Shown here piece by piece: positions 17,205 through 25,864 of a DNA stretch of 29,348 nucleotides. Under the pieces are notes generated by a model that worked only from the letters and a program-made list of their open reading frames with translations, ran no database searches and was not told the origin of the DNA. Origin of the DNA: Thermacetogenium sp. UBA4966 (GTDB lineage Bacteria; Bacillota; DSM-12270; Thermacetogeniales; Thermacetogeniaceae). The stretch covers positions 1 through 29,348 of the forward strand of contig DHAA01000049.1 of assembly GCA_002397275.1 (NCBI GenBank). The letters run 5' to 3'. Within the stretch, counting starts at the first letter, position 1. The number at the start of each line of letters is the position of its first letter. The position numbers and the translations under genes were made by a program.

Positions 17205-17427
17205 ATATATCAAAAAAATTAATTTGTTTTCGCTATCTCCCTACAAATAGTCTCCTGCCAGAGGTACATGCATCCCCGGCAAGGACATAACTTGATACCA
17301 TCGAAAAATAAGGGTAGAAAAAGTCCAGTGAAATATAGGCGCTGAAAGTGCGTTCACTTGACCATATAGTGGTAGGATTTACTAATATATGAGGGTTAAA
17401 ATCACTTACCATTAGAGCTTGTCTAAC
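17205..17427 (-). other. Long leader region of biosynthesis operon 1
   Basis: From the predicted start near 17448 to cysE there are about 270 bases without a convincing gene. I see no known riboswitch core. On the minus strand a 67-codon frame (17436-17233) exists but has no family resemblance and no ribosome site. A TTAG-N7-CTAA-like repeat (ATTAG AGCTTGT CTAACT, 17411-17427/8) abuts the Fur box. The long leader may hold post-transcriptional control. Confidence 0.35.
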
Positions 17428-17442
17428 TGAGAACAATTATCA
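17428..17442. promoter_or_regulatory. Fur box (7-1-7)
   Basis: TGAGAACAATTATCA matches the Bacillus-type 7-1-7 Fur consensus TGATAATNATTATCA at 12 of 14 defined positions. It lies just downstream of the predicted -10 and start of the cysE-operon promoter. That is a standard place for iron-dependent repression. Confidence 0.65.
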
Positions 17443-17456
17443 TTACCTTGAGCTAG

Positions 17457-17485
17457 ATAATATTCTATCCTTATCCATATGTCAA
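17457..17485 (-). promoter_or_regulatory. Sigma-A promoter of biosynthesis operon 1
   Basis: On the minus strand TTGACA (17485-17480) is followed after exactly 17 bases by TATTAT (17462-17457). This is the best promoter match in the window. It would start transcription near 17448-17450, directly before the Fur box, and drive cysE, thioesterase, phosphopantetheinyl transferase and aryl-AMP ligase. Confidence 0.7.
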
Positions 17486-17600
17486 TAGTTATTGCCAAAA
17501 AAATTTCAAATAAAATTGTGGTAAAATTTGGTAGGTTTTGTTCCCACATCGGCAGTTTATACCATTCATAAATTGATGAGCCCGCCGACAAAATAAAGCC

Positions 17601-18056
17601 ATGAAGAGATTTCTTATCTACGGTGTCTCCGGATGGGGATTGGAAATAATGTGGACAGGAGTCGGGTCGCTGCTGAGCGGTGATCTGATGTTGCGCGGCT
17701 TTTCCTACCTGTGGATGTTTCCCATCTACGGCCTGGCCCTCTTTCTGGAACCGCTGCACGATCAACTGCGCCCCTGGCCCTGGTATCTCCGGGGTCTGAT
17801 CTGGATGGGCGCCTTCCTGGCGATCGAATATTCCACCGGCTGGCTCCTCAAGAGCATTCTCGGAAGCTGTCCCTGGAATTATAGTGGCACCAGATTTTGT
17901 GTTGACGGCTTAATCCGCCTTGATTATGCCCCTGCCTGGTTCTCCGCCGGATTTCTTTTTGAGAGGCTTCATGATACCTTGATAGAACACTCCATCCTTT
18001 GGTGTTTCAGACTACCCCTGGCAACTGACCATACCAATTTTGTATGTAAACCGTAG
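17601..18056 (+). CDS. CmpB-family (putative ABC transporter type IV) membrane protein
   Basis: This 151-residue protein is the only plausible intact plus-strand gene in the window. It has about four hydrophobic segments and family-like motifs: FLIYGVSGWGLEIMWTG at the start, RGFSYLWMFPIYGLA near 34-48, a central helix FLAIEYSTGWLLK and CPWNYSG near 89. This matches small bacterial membrane proteins annotated as putative ABC transporter (CmpB/DUF-type), of unknown function. It is divergent from the cysE operon. The ribosome site before ATG 17601 is poor. The last 20 or so residues (from about 131, after ERLHDTL) look unlike the family and polar or irregular, which may mean a frameshifted tail. 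Its link with the metallophore genes is unproven. Confidence 0.65.
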   Translation: MKRFLIYGVSGWGLEIMWTGVGSLLSGDLMLRGFSYLWMFPIYGLALFLEPLHDQLRPWPWYLRGLIWMGAFLAIEYSTGWLLKSILGSCPWNYSGTRFCVDGLIRLDYAPAWFSAGFLFERLHDTLIEHSILWCFRLPLATDHTNFVCKP

Positions 18057-18197
18057 CTGCGTGGTAACAGTCCGGTAATTGCTTTTACATCTGTATTAAT
18101 TCTTCCAGATTAATTGAAACCTCTTCTACTATATCAGATAAGTAGCCGGTAGCACTGGTCCTGGCCTGCAATATTGAAGGAAACGCAAACAGACTAT

Positions 18198-19574
18198 TTA
18201 TTGTGCGACCGCGTTCGATATCTCAGCAGCTTTACTCAGCCTTTTATATTCCATGGCAACCATCACTGCGGAAAGGATCAACACGATCCCGTCCGTTACG
18301 GGACTGGCTGCCCATACCCCTGGAATCCCCATCACTCCTGGCAGCAGAAAAGCAAGAGGGATAAACAGGGCCACTTGGCGAAGGATAACCAACACGCTGG
18401 CCGCGCCGCCTTTTCCCAAAGCCTGAAAGAATGTCAGTGCCATAATCATAATGCCCAGGGTCGGAAAGATGGAAAACATCAGCCGGAGATTGCCCGTTCC
18501 CTGCGCCACGATGGCGGCGTCCTTAATAAACATGGAAAGGATCGCTCCTGGGAAAATTTGAATGGGTATCCAGAAGCACAGCGCCAGCAGCGTCGCTCCT
18601 ACGAAAAAGATGTTGGTGCATTTCCTGACACGCTTATACTGCTTCGCACCGTAATTCGTTCCCGCCACGGGCTGCAATCCTTGGCTCATGCCCCACAAAG
18701 GGATAAAGGAAAACGCCATCACGCGCAGGGCCGCGCCGATAAGGATAATCTGCGTGTCCCCGCCATGGCGAGAGGCTACATTGTACAGCACGGTCTGCTG
18801 CACGAGGGTCATCACCTGCATCATCATAGCGGATACGCCCACAGAAAGGATTTCGGGCAGCATAGATAAAGCAAGGCGTATGCCATGAAACCGAACAATA
18901 TCGTTCTTCTTGAGAAAATAGTGCAGGGTTAATATGGTTTGGATCAACTGCGCAACGATATTGGCAAGGGCTGACCCTTCCAGCCCCCGCTCTCCCATTG
19001 CCAGGATAAAGATAGGGCACAAGATCATGACAAGCACCGCGCCGATCCCCATCAGCACCATGGCACGCTTCATCAGACCCTGCGCCCGCAGGATCATATT
19101 GGCGCTCTGGGCGAAATTGACGAGCACCGAGCCCGCGAACACCACACGCATATAGCGGACACCAAGCTCCAGGATCTCGCCCTTCGCTCCGCTAAGGGCT
19201 AAAAGCTGCCGAGGGAAAACCATGCCCACCAAGGTTGAGACCGCCGATAAAATCAGGATCAACATCAAAAGATTGCCCATGATCCTGTTGATCGTTTCGC
19301 TATCCTTTCTCCCGATGGCTCTGGACAACACGGAAGCGGAACCGACCCCGATCAGGGTTGCGATGCCGCTGTTGATCAGGGTGAAGGGGTATACGACCGA
19401 AATAGCGCCCATGGCGCTGGGGCCGATCAACTGCCCGACGTAAACCGCATCTACCAGCGAATAGAGCCCGATGACCAGCATCCCGATAATGGCCGGAACG
19501 CTGAGCTTGATCATAAGCTCCAGCGGGCTTTTTTCTAGCAACTCGGCCCTCATGTCTTTTTTCTCAGTTTCCAT
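18198..19574 (-). CDS. MATE-family efflux transporter
   Basis: This 458-residue polytopic protein has twelve expected helices in two bundles. MATE features include the N-terminal LMIKLSVPAIIGMLVIGLYSLVD-like helix 1 (Pro in the helix), GVGSASVLSRAIGRKD near 77-92, and the second-half counterpart PLWGMSQGLQPVAGTNYGA near 295-313. It couples Na+ or H+ entry to export of small organic molecules. Start ATG 19574 has AAAGGAGG upstream. It is the last minus-strand gene of the block that includes the hydrolase and peptide/nickel importer, with a 257-base gap before it. In this setting it is a candidate exporter of the apo-metallophore, but ordinary multidrug efflux (MepA-like) is equally possible. 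Confidence 0.92.
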   Translation of the reverse strand: METEKKDMRAELLEKSPLELMIKLSVPAIIGMLVIGLYSLVDAVYVGQLIGPSAMGAISVVYPFTLINSGIATLIGVGSASVLSRAIGRKDSETINRIMGNLLMLILILSAVSTLVGMVFPRQLLALSGAKGEILELGVRYMRVVFAGSVLVNFAQSANMILRAQGLMKRAMVLMGIGAVLVMILCPIFILAMGERGLEGSALANIVAQLIQTILTLHYFLKKNDIVRFHGIRLALSMLPEILSVGVSAMMMQVMTLVQQTVLYNVASRHGGDTQIILIGAALRVMAFSFIPLWGMSQGLQPVAGTNYGAKQYKRVRKCTNIFFVGATLLALCFWIPIQIFPGAILSMFIKDAAIVAQGTGNLRLMFSIFPTLGIMIMALTFFQALGKGGAASVLVILRQVALFIPLAFLLPGVMGIPGVWAASPVTDGIVLILSAVMVAMEYKRLSKAAEISNAVAQ

Positions 19575-19831
19575 ATATGCTTCCTCCTTTGTGACTGGCC
19601 AAGATAGAATCGCTTTTTTAATAGCTAATAGCTCATTGACGAGCCGTAATAAACGCCCAGCACTCCAAGCATTCTTGGCAAGACTGCATGACTAATACTA
19701 GATACTTAGTTGCCGCGCTATACTGATGATGGCTGCAAGCTTTCCTTTGTCGATGGAGAGAAACGGCGTTATCCTCATGAAAATGAAGGACAATATCAGA
19801 TTTACCAGCATTTAAGAAACAACATACCTAA

Positions 19832-20824
19832 CTAAAGCGTCCCATTTGCTGCTAAATGAGCAGATCGGTTTATGCTTGCGCTTTCATTTAAAAACTCATT
19901 GACTAAGCGCTGAAATTTCTTGTTTTCCTCTGCGAACAGGAAATGACCGCTGTGTATAAATTGTTCCAACCGCGCGTTGGGCAGCAACCTGTTGAGTTCC
20001 TGCGCAACGCCGATTCCAGTTGTCGGGTATTCCCTTTCACCACCGACCAGCAGCAACACAGCCATATCGATATTCTTCATTTTTAATGTCAAATCAAGTT
20101 TTGACCTGCCGATATGCATCATGACGGCATAGGATACCTTCGTCTTATTAAATATCGTTTTTACAGAATCGTCTTGGAAATACGGACCATAGAACATATC
20201 AATATGACTGATATACCATTCGTTTGCTGCCCATTGGTCCTTTGGCGGTAGTCCTGTCTTGAAATATATAAAGGTGTCGGTAATGGCTGGTTTGTAATTC
20301 GCGCTCACTGGGGAAACAAGTATGAGTTTCTGTAAGCTTTTCAAATGATTCACCGCGTACTCCATGGCGATGATGCATCCAAAGGAATGCGCCACAACGA
20401 TAATATCCCGATCCGGGAAGAAGTGCCTCCGCAATTCTTCAATTTCTTCAGAGAAAACATGTAAGCTGTAATTCGCAAGATCAGGCTTAATTTCGGAGCG
20501 TCCGCAGCCTCTGTTGTCAAAAAACAATACGGGATGAGCATCAGCCAAAAATCGCAAGGAATTTTCCAAATAGTCTGAAGAGAGAGCGCACCCTCCGGCA
20601 ACCACGATTATAGGAGTTCCATCCGATCGCGCATTATACAACGTATACCAAATGTCAAATCCGTTTATGTTTACCGCACTTCCGCCTTCCGTAGTAATAG
20701 CCGGGCGCTGTAAAGCTTGGGATGGCAACATACGCGCAAACGTCTGGCATAACGCTAGGCCGAAAATGAAGGCAGCACAAACAATGCAAATTAACCATTT
20801 GAAGATCGTTGTCTTTCTGCTCAT
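19832..20824 (-). CDS. Membrane-anchored alpha/beta hydrolase
   Basis: This 330-residue protein has an N-terminal hydrophobic segment (about 9-30, FKWLICIVCAAFIFGLALC), which suggests a signal anchor and action outside the membrane. The catalytic domain shows VVAGG (oxyanion strand), FFDNRGCGRSE, nucleophile VAHSFG (Ser near 147) and a late HSGHFLF His. The acid position reads GGEREYP, so Glu may replace the usual Asp. It resembles proline-iminopeptidase-like hydrolases. GGAGGTTCACC precedes ATG 20824. It lies 134 bases after the binding-protein gene and may be co-transcribed. A role in trimming or hydrolysing a peptide or metallophore outside the cell is possible but not shown. Confidence 0.9.
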   Translation of the reverse strand: MSRKTTIFKWLICIVCAAFIFGLALCQTFARMLPSQALQRPAITTEGGSAVNINGFDIWYTLYNARSDGTPIIVVAGGCALSSDYLENSLRFLADAHPVLFFDNRGCGRSEIKPDLANYSLHVFSEEIEELRRHFFPDRDIIVVAHSFGCIIAMEYAVNHLKSLQKLILVSPVSANYKPAITDTFIYFKTGLPPKDQWAANEWYISHIDMFYGPYFQDDSVKTIFNKTKVSYAVMMHIGRSKLDLTLKMKNIDMAVLLLVGGEREYPTTGIGVAQELNRLLPNARLEQFIHSGHFLFAEENKKFQRLVNEFLNESASINRSAHLAANGTL

Positions 20825-20957
20825 GGTGAACCTCCAGTTCCAAATGCCGCTTGTGCTGCCCTAGTTCCCAGCGCCTCCCAACTCGTCAGCATTTTTGACT
20901 TCCCGAGTCGATAGGCTACCTGTAAGTGCTCCTTCGTTCAGTTCATGCTCTGAACGG

Positions 20958-22562
20958 TTACTTAACCTCCAGCGAGAGAATATCAAAGAAGTAGGGAACG
21001 CCGGTAAAGGTATAGCCCGCTATCTTATCCGTGTTGTAAACGATCACTTCCTTTTGATAGGTCAGCGGTATGTCGATCACGTTGCCAAGATCGTAGTTGA
21101 AAAGATAAGTATACGTTTCCCTTAATTCATTTTCATCCGTCATATTCGCCAGCTCTTTAATCTTGTTTAAGAATTCGCCGGAATCGCTCAAGCCTTTCAG
21201 GGAAGGCGTTTGCGGGTACATCGTATCCATGGGCGTAAACCAGGTATGCGGGGAGGCAAATGCAGCCTGCGTATGCCATAAGGTGATATCGAAATTTCCT
21301 TCCAGATAATCCGCGTACCACTGCATCTGCTCCTGTCCTTTGAGGTTCAGCCCGATGCCGACTTTTTGCAACTGGCTTTTCAGCAGCTCGCCCACCGGCT
21401 TCGTTCCGGCGTCGAACAGCTCCTCCATCGTCATGACCAGGCTGAGGGCCTGCCCGTCCTTCTCGCGGATGCCCGTCTTTTCATTGACTATCCAACCGGC
21501 CTCTTCCAGCAATTCCGCTGCCTTGTCAGGATCGTAGGAAAAATCGGCTTCGATTTCCACATCGGCATAAGGCTGGTCATGCACAGCGGGAATATCGGCG
21601 GGCGGCTCATAGCCGGAAAATAGGGTCTGAGAGATTTCCTCTTTGTTGATCGCATGTGCAATCGCTTTTCTCACGTTGATATCGGACAAGAGCGGACGGG
21701 AAGCGTTTAAGGTGATATCCCTGACCCTGGTTTCGATTTCCGCTATCTGACCGTCGATGCCGTCAAATTCTTTGGCCTGATCATATTCGTCATAGCTGAG
21801 CAGTGTGCTGCCGAAGATCAGATCGACTTCGCCGGTCTTCAGAGCCTGGAGCCTGGAAGTGGAATCCGGAATATATTTGACGATGATCTCATCAAACGCG
21901 GGCTCCTTGCCCCAATAGTTCTCATTTTTCACGAATCGGGTATATTGACCGGACACAATTTCATCATAGACATAAGGACCGGTTCCGATGACCCCTTTGA
22001 CCGTCTGAAAATCGCCTTCAATCAACAACTCGGTGGCGCAGATCGGGTTGACGTCCGGCCAGCAAAAATCCTGAAGGTAGGCGTAGAACGGGTGCGAATA
22101 GGTCAGCTTTAAGGTGTGTTCATCCACAATCTCCATGTTTACAATATCAGTGATTCCTTTTAATGCATACATAGCCGGATTGGATCGCTTGTGCTCCAGA
22201 TTCAGCTTGACCGCTTCCGCGTTGAACGGATCCCCGTTATGAAACTTGACGCCTTTCCGGAGATAGAAGGTAAGCTCCGTCTGGTCGTCGTTATACTCCC
22301 AACGCTCGGCAAGACCGGGAATGATCTTCCCGTTGTCGAAATCGACTAGATTCTCATAGACCAGCTTGGACGTACAATAGTTGCCATTGACCATATACAG
22401 CGTGGAAAGTGTTGTCGTTTCCGCCGCAATTGCCATGGTCAGCGTTTTCTTGCCGGATTCCGAACCATTATCTCCCGAACTGCCGCAACCAGTCAGTAAT
22501 ATAGCTACACAACAAAACAAGGCGATCAGTGATTTCTTGGAAAACATTTCTAATATTTTCAT
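20958..22562 (-). CDS. Substrate-binding lipoprotein, NikA/CntA/OppA-type (SBP_bac_5)
   Basis: This 534-residue protein opens with a lipoprotein signal: a basic start, LIALFCCVAILLTGC, with the lipobox Cys at about 26. The mature part is a large cluster C binding protein: LVYENLVDFDNGKIIPGLAE, the family signature YLRKGVKFHNGDPFNAEAVK, GTGPYVYDEIVSGQYTRFVKNENYWG, and RKAIAHAINKEEI. The last blocks look more like nickel/metallophore binding proteins (NikA, CntA) than like oligopeptide OppA, but no metal ligand can be assigned. It is the last gene of a five-gene importer (24 bases after the second ATPase stop). It would capture the substrate at the outer face of the membrane. Confidence 0.92.
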   Translation of the reverse strand: MKILEMFSKKSLIALFCCVAILLTGCGSSGDNGSESGKKTLTMAIAAETTTLSTLYMVNGNYCTSKLVYENLVDFDNGKIIPGLAERWEYNDDQTELTFYLRKGVKFHNGDPFNAEAVKLNLEHKRSNPAMYALKGITDIVNMEIVDEHTLKLTYSHPFYAYLQDFCWPDVNPICATELLIEGDFQTVKGVIGTGPYVYDEIVSGQYTRFVKNENYWGKEPAFDEIIVKYIPDSTSRLQALKTGEVDLIFGSTLLSYDEYDQAKEFDGIDGQIAEIETRVRDITLNASRPLLSDINVRKAIAHAINKEEISQTLFSGYEPPADIPAVHDQPYADVEIEADFSYDPDKAAELLEEAGWIVNEKTGIREKDGQALSLVMTMEELFDAGTKPVGELLKSQLQKVGIGLNLKGQEQMQWYADYLEGNFDITLWHTQAAFASPHTWFTPMDTMYPQTPSLKGLSDSGEFLNKIKELANMTDENELRETYTYLFNYDLGNVIDIPLTYQKEVIVYNTDKIAGYTFTGVPYFFDILSLEVK

Positions 22563-22587
22563 AGCTTTACTTTCCTTTCTTGGTTAT

Positions 22588-23295
22588 TTATAATTCTTCC
22601 AATTGACCGATTTTGCTGATTTGCCCATTGCACAGCTCATAAATTCTTTCCGACAAGCTGTACGCAAATTTCATATCGTGAGTAATCAGCATATAGCTGC
22701 AATGATATTCATCATGGAATTTTTCCAACACCTCCCCAATTGCTTTCTGCGAGATTAAATCCAGACCGCTTGTGATTTCGTCCAAAATCAGATAATCCGG
22801 ACGAATGGATAGCGCGCGCAACAATGATACCCTTCTTTGCTCACCTCCCGAAAGACTTTTGACCGGTGTTTCCAGTAACCTTTGGCTTGTTCCGGTAAGC
22901 GCCATCAAATCGAGAATTCGTTTCCGCCGCTCAGCTTTTTTTAATGGCGTCAAATTGAATAACGCCTCTTCTATATTGCTATATACAGAAAGCCTTTTGT
23001 TCAGGGTACCGTAAGCATCCTGAAAAACTGCTTGGATTTTCGTGCGGCGTTTTCTCCAGTCGCTATAGCTCCACGGTTTAGTATCTTCACCGTCCAGGAA
23101 GATACTGCCAACCGTAGGTGTTTCCAGGCCAATCAATAGTTTCGCCAGGGTACTTTTTCCGGAACCGCTTTCCCCCATAACGCTTACATTTTCCCCCTTC
23201 ATCCAGGTGAATGAGATGTCTTTGAGAGCTGTAAAGATTTTCCCGGAGGAATCGGAATATTGCTTGCCCACATCGCTTACTGTGATTTGTTCCAT
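22588..23295 (-). CDS. Importer ATPase 2 (NikE/DppF/CntF-like)
   Basis: This is an ABC ATPase with Walker A GESGSGKST, signature SGGEQRRVS, Walker B YLILDEITSGLD and the H-loop ITHD. I chose ATG 23295 (235 residues), which has AAAGG at proper spacing and opens into MEQITVSDVGKQY. A longer frame to 23349 also exists but would overlap the previous gene by 73 bases. With its partner it powers the two permeases. It lacks the long C-terminal oligopeptide/dipeptide transporter extension often seen in OppF, which again points to the shorter Nik/Cnt class. Confidence 0.9.
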   Translation of the reverse strand: MEQITVSDVGKQYSDSSGKIFTALKDISFTWMKGENVSVMGESGSGKSTLAKLLIGLETPTVGSIFLDGEDTKPWSYSDWRKRRTKIQAVFQDAYGTLNKRLSVYSNIEEALFNLTPLKKAERRKRILDLMALTGTSQRLLETPVKSLSGGEQRRVSLLRALSIRPDYLILDEITSGLDLISQKAIGEVLEKFHDEYHCSYMLITHDMKFAYSLSERIYELCNGQISKIGQLEEL

Positions 23296-24086
23296 ATCCA
23301 TGTGCCTTTCTTTTGAAAGTTGGAAAGCGTCACAAATTCCCTTGTCCATTCATTGGCTGGGTTGGAAAAGATCATATCGGCCCTGCCTTCTTCAATCAGC
23401 TTTCCGTTCTGCAAGACAATGATTTCGTCACAGAGTTTTTGAAGCAATTGATCATCATGGGAAACAAGGACAACGGCTGAATTGTTTTTCTTCAATCGCT
23501 CAAGCTGCTCTATCAAAAAGTACTGCTTGTTGACTTCATCAAGCGCTGACGTCGGTTCGTCGGCAAACACATATTTGGGATTCAACCCAATCAGAACGGC
23601 CAATGTAATCCTCTGGAGCATCCCGCCGGAAAGCTGGTTGGGATAGGCGGCATATACTCTATCCGTATCCGGAAGATTGACCTTTTTCAAGGTATCAATG
23701 CTTAGCTGCTTTGCATCTTTTTTGCATAAACCGAGCCGTTTTTGAAAAGTCTCCGACATTTGAGCGCCGATGGTAAAGTATACATTGAACGCGGTCATCG
23801 GATTTTGGGGAATAAAACCAAGGTCTGTCCCGCAGAGGTTTCTCCTTTCGACGGCGCTTCTCTTCAGCAAGTTGCTATCATCAAGCAGAATTTCTCCGTG
23901 ATTCACCAATACATTTCCGTCCGACACCCCTAAAATTGCTTTAAGCAACGTTGTTTTTCCGGAGCCGCTGGGACCGGTTATCCCGGCACAGATCCCCGGC
24001 CTGGCAATAAAACTTATATCATCCAGCAGCATTTTACCGTTCAATGTATGAACAGCCAGATTTCTTACTTCAAGCATTTTCTTCAC
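23277..24086 (-). CDS. Importer ATPase 1 (NikD/DppD/CntD-like)
   Basis: This 269-residue ABC ATPase has Walker A GPSGSGKTT near 36-44, a Q-loop with FIPQNPMTAFN, signature LSGGMLQR near 153, Walker B KYVFADEPTSALD near 171 and VSHDDQ. The phrase PQNPMTAFNVYFTIGAQMSE is typical of the D-type ATPase of nickel and peptide importers. Start is GTG 24086 or ATG 24077, both overlapping or touching the permease stop. It works with the ATPase encoded just downstream. Confidence 0.92.
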   Translation of the reverse strand: MKKMLEVRNLAVHTLNGKMLLDDISFIARPGICAGITGPSGSGKTTLLKAILGVSDGNVLVNHGEILLDDSNLLKRSAVERRNLCGTDLGFIPQNPMTAFNVYFTIGAQMSETFQKRLGLCKKDAKQLSIDTLKKVNLPDTDRVYAAYPNQLSGGMLQRITLAVLIGLNPKYVFADEPTSALDEVNKQYFLIEQLERLKKNNSAVVLVSHDDQLLQKLCDEIIVLQNGKLIEEGRADMIFSNPANEWTREFVTLSNFQKKGTWIWNKSQ

Positions 24087-24855
24087 CGCCTTCCATCTGC
24101 CTGGCGATTAAATTGAAAGCGAGCGTGCAGATAAAGATAAATAGAATAGGAAAGTAGAGCAGAGAAGAGCGGACAGAATACACGGTTCTGCTTTCCTGCA
24201 GCATGCTTCCCCAGTCGATGACATCGTCGCCCAGATTTAGTCCTATAAAGGAGAAAGCGGATATACTCATAATCATCTCTGCACAGGAGAGGCATAGGAA
24301 ATGAATGAGTGAACGAATCATATTAGGCAAAACATGTACAAAAAGAATTCGCATCTTGGAAGCTCCCGAAGAAATAGCGCAAAGGACATAGGCTTTCCCC
24401 AGTTCTATTTCCGTTTGTGTCTTGGACAGTTTGATCATGCGGAGAATGAGCGAAACAGTTAAAGCAACCAGCATGGTCGGAATACTGTTCCCCCAGATCC
24501 CGACAAAAATAATCAAATACGCCAGCGGAGGAATGGCGGTGACTGCGTCCAAAAGGCTGTTGAAAAGCAAACTCTTCCCCGTGCTCATTCTGCCGAGAAA
24601 CAGGCCGATGACCGTTCCAATCAGCAGCACGATAGCGGCGCCGACAACAACAATCCCCAGGGTTACCTGACCGCCATAGAGAATTCTTGAAAATTCACAT
24701 CGTCCATACTGATCCGTTCCAAACGGATAGTCGGCGCTGAACGATGCGAATTTGTGCGCTGCATCCATAGCGTAGGGATTATTTGGAGCCAGCATAAATC
24801 CCAGGGAACAAAATACTACAACAAGGATGGGTATAACAAATTTCAGTTTTTTCAA
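24070..24855 (-). CDS. Importer permease 2 (NikC/DppC/CntC-like)
   Basis: This 261-residue binding-protein-dependent permease has about five or six helices. It shows the C-type start FGTDQYGRCEFSRILYGGQ near 46-64 and the cytoplasmic EAA-like loop SGASKMRILFVHVLPNMI near 165-182 that docks the ATPases. The start is a TTG at 24855 that overlaps the stop of permease 1 (TTGA), so it is coupled to it. It forms the channel together with permease 1. Confidence 0.92.
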   Translation of the reverse strand: MKKLKFVIPILVVVFCSLGFMLAPNNPYAMDAAHKFASFSADYPFGTDQYGRCEFSRILYGGQVTLGIVVVGAAIVLLIGTVIGLFLGRMSTGKSLLFNSLLDAVTAIPPLAYLIIFVGIWGNSIPTMLVALTVSLILRMIKLSKTQTEIELGKAYVLCAISSGASKMRILFVHVLPNMIRSLIHFLCLSCAEMIMSISAFSFIGLNLGDDVIDWGSMLQESRTVYSVRSSLLYFPILFIFICTLAFNLIARQMEGGEENA

Positions 24856-25796
24856 AACTTAACCATCCCTTCTTTCTGTTCTTTCAGTAAAATTCGCTGG
24901 ACAATATCGGCGAGGATATTGAATAACACAAGTGCAAAGGCCAAATACAGGACCGTCGCAAAGATGATCGGCAAGTCCCTGTCGATCAGGCTCTCAATGA
25001 TCAGATAACCTAAACCGGGGAGGGAGAATATGTTCTCTACAATGGCGGAGCCTGCCATGCACATTCCCATCATCTGCATAAAGGTCGGAATAATTGAAAT
25101 AACGGCTTGCGGAACAGCATAACGCACCACTATATATCGTTCGCTTAAGCCCCTGCAACGCGCATACAAAATACTGTCTTCATTCATGGCTTGATCTATC
25201 GCTTTTTCTATCAATTGGCCGAAAAAGGCGATCCCTCCCACAGCCAGGCAAAGAGCTGCCGGGAAATAGCGCATCAATCCCGTATTGCCCGCAACACCGA
25301 TCAGCCCCCATTTCACTGCTGCGATATCAATAAAAGCTGTTGCAAGGTAAAAGGCCGGTATCGAAATCGCCGCGATTGCTAAAAATCTCAGTGCTTTTCC
25401 GATCAGGTTATGTCTTGTCAGATAAGTTATCCCGCCGATAATCAGCGCCCCAACCGCCTGGATAACGGTGGAAAGCAGTACAATTAATCCTGTTATTTTT
25501 CCTGCGCCGACTATCTCTGTAAACACGTCCCGGTTATTGACAAGCGATTTCCCAAAATCTAGACGTAATGCGTCTTTCAGCCAGTTTGTGTACTGAATGA
25601 CCAATGGCTTCTTAAGCCCCATTTGTTCTCGGATAATTTCAATTTCTTCAGTAGATACACGAAAACTTCTGCGGGCATAGGCTTCTGCTGCGTCAATCGG
25701 GGAAAGTCTCATTAAAATAAAAGTAATCGCGGTTACAAAAAGCAGCGCCAGAATTAATTGAATAATTTTTTGAATAATGAATTTTTTTGTGCTCAC
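24852..25796 (-). CDS. Importer permease 1 (NikB/DppB/CntB-like)
   Basis: This is a 314-residue permease when started at GTG 25796, which has AGGAGG nine bases upstream. A longer frame from ATG 25820 would put that ribosome site inside the gene. The first helix is followed by RLSPIDAAEAYA, the B-type LTPGDP-like loop, then EQMGLKKPLVIQYTNWL and the late EAA loop GLSERYIVVRYAVPQAVIS. It is the first gene of the five-gene importer. The gap to the upstream ABC transporter is about 70 bases and I see no terminator there, so read-through is likely. Confidence 0.92.
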   Translation of the reverse strand: MSTKKFIIQKIIQLILALLFVTAITFILMRLSPIDAAEAYARRSFRVSTEEIEIIREQMGLKKPLVIQYTNWLKDALRLDFGKSLVNNRDVFTEIVGAGKITGLIVLLSTVIQAVGALIIGGITYLTRHNLIGKALRFLAIAAISIPAFYLATAFIDIAAVKWGLIGVAGNTGLMRYFPAALCLAVGGIAFFGQLIEKAIDQAMNEDSILYARCRGLSERYIVVRYAVPQAVISIIPTFMQMMGMCMAGSAIVENIFSLPGLGYLIIESLIDRDLPIIFATVLYLAFALVLFNILADIVQRILLKEQKEGMVKF

Positions 25797-25864
25797 TCCA
25801 AAGCTCCTCCTGTCTTCCATGGCACAGCCTCAATACGTAGGGATAGGCAAGGTTACACGTCGGA

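Noticed and set aside
17233..17436. 67-codon minus-strand frame in the cysE leader, a possible leader peptide
   Set aside because: No ribosome site, start inside the Fur box, no family resemblance.
17412..17765. Minus-strand frame of 117 codons across the promoter region
   Set aside because: It runs antisense to the CmpB-like gene and through the promoter; composition is unlike a protein.
19575..19831. Gap between MATE and hydrolase genes with ACTAA-N10-TTAGT (19691-19710) and a short frame
   Set aside because: The half sites face the other way and have different spacing from the TTAG-N6-CTAA sites. The short frame ends after about 35 codons and has no recognisable family.
20937..20956. GTTCAG/CTGAAC small stem just after the binding-protein stop
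   Set aside because: Six-base stem with an 8-base loop and no T-run; too weak to call a terminator.
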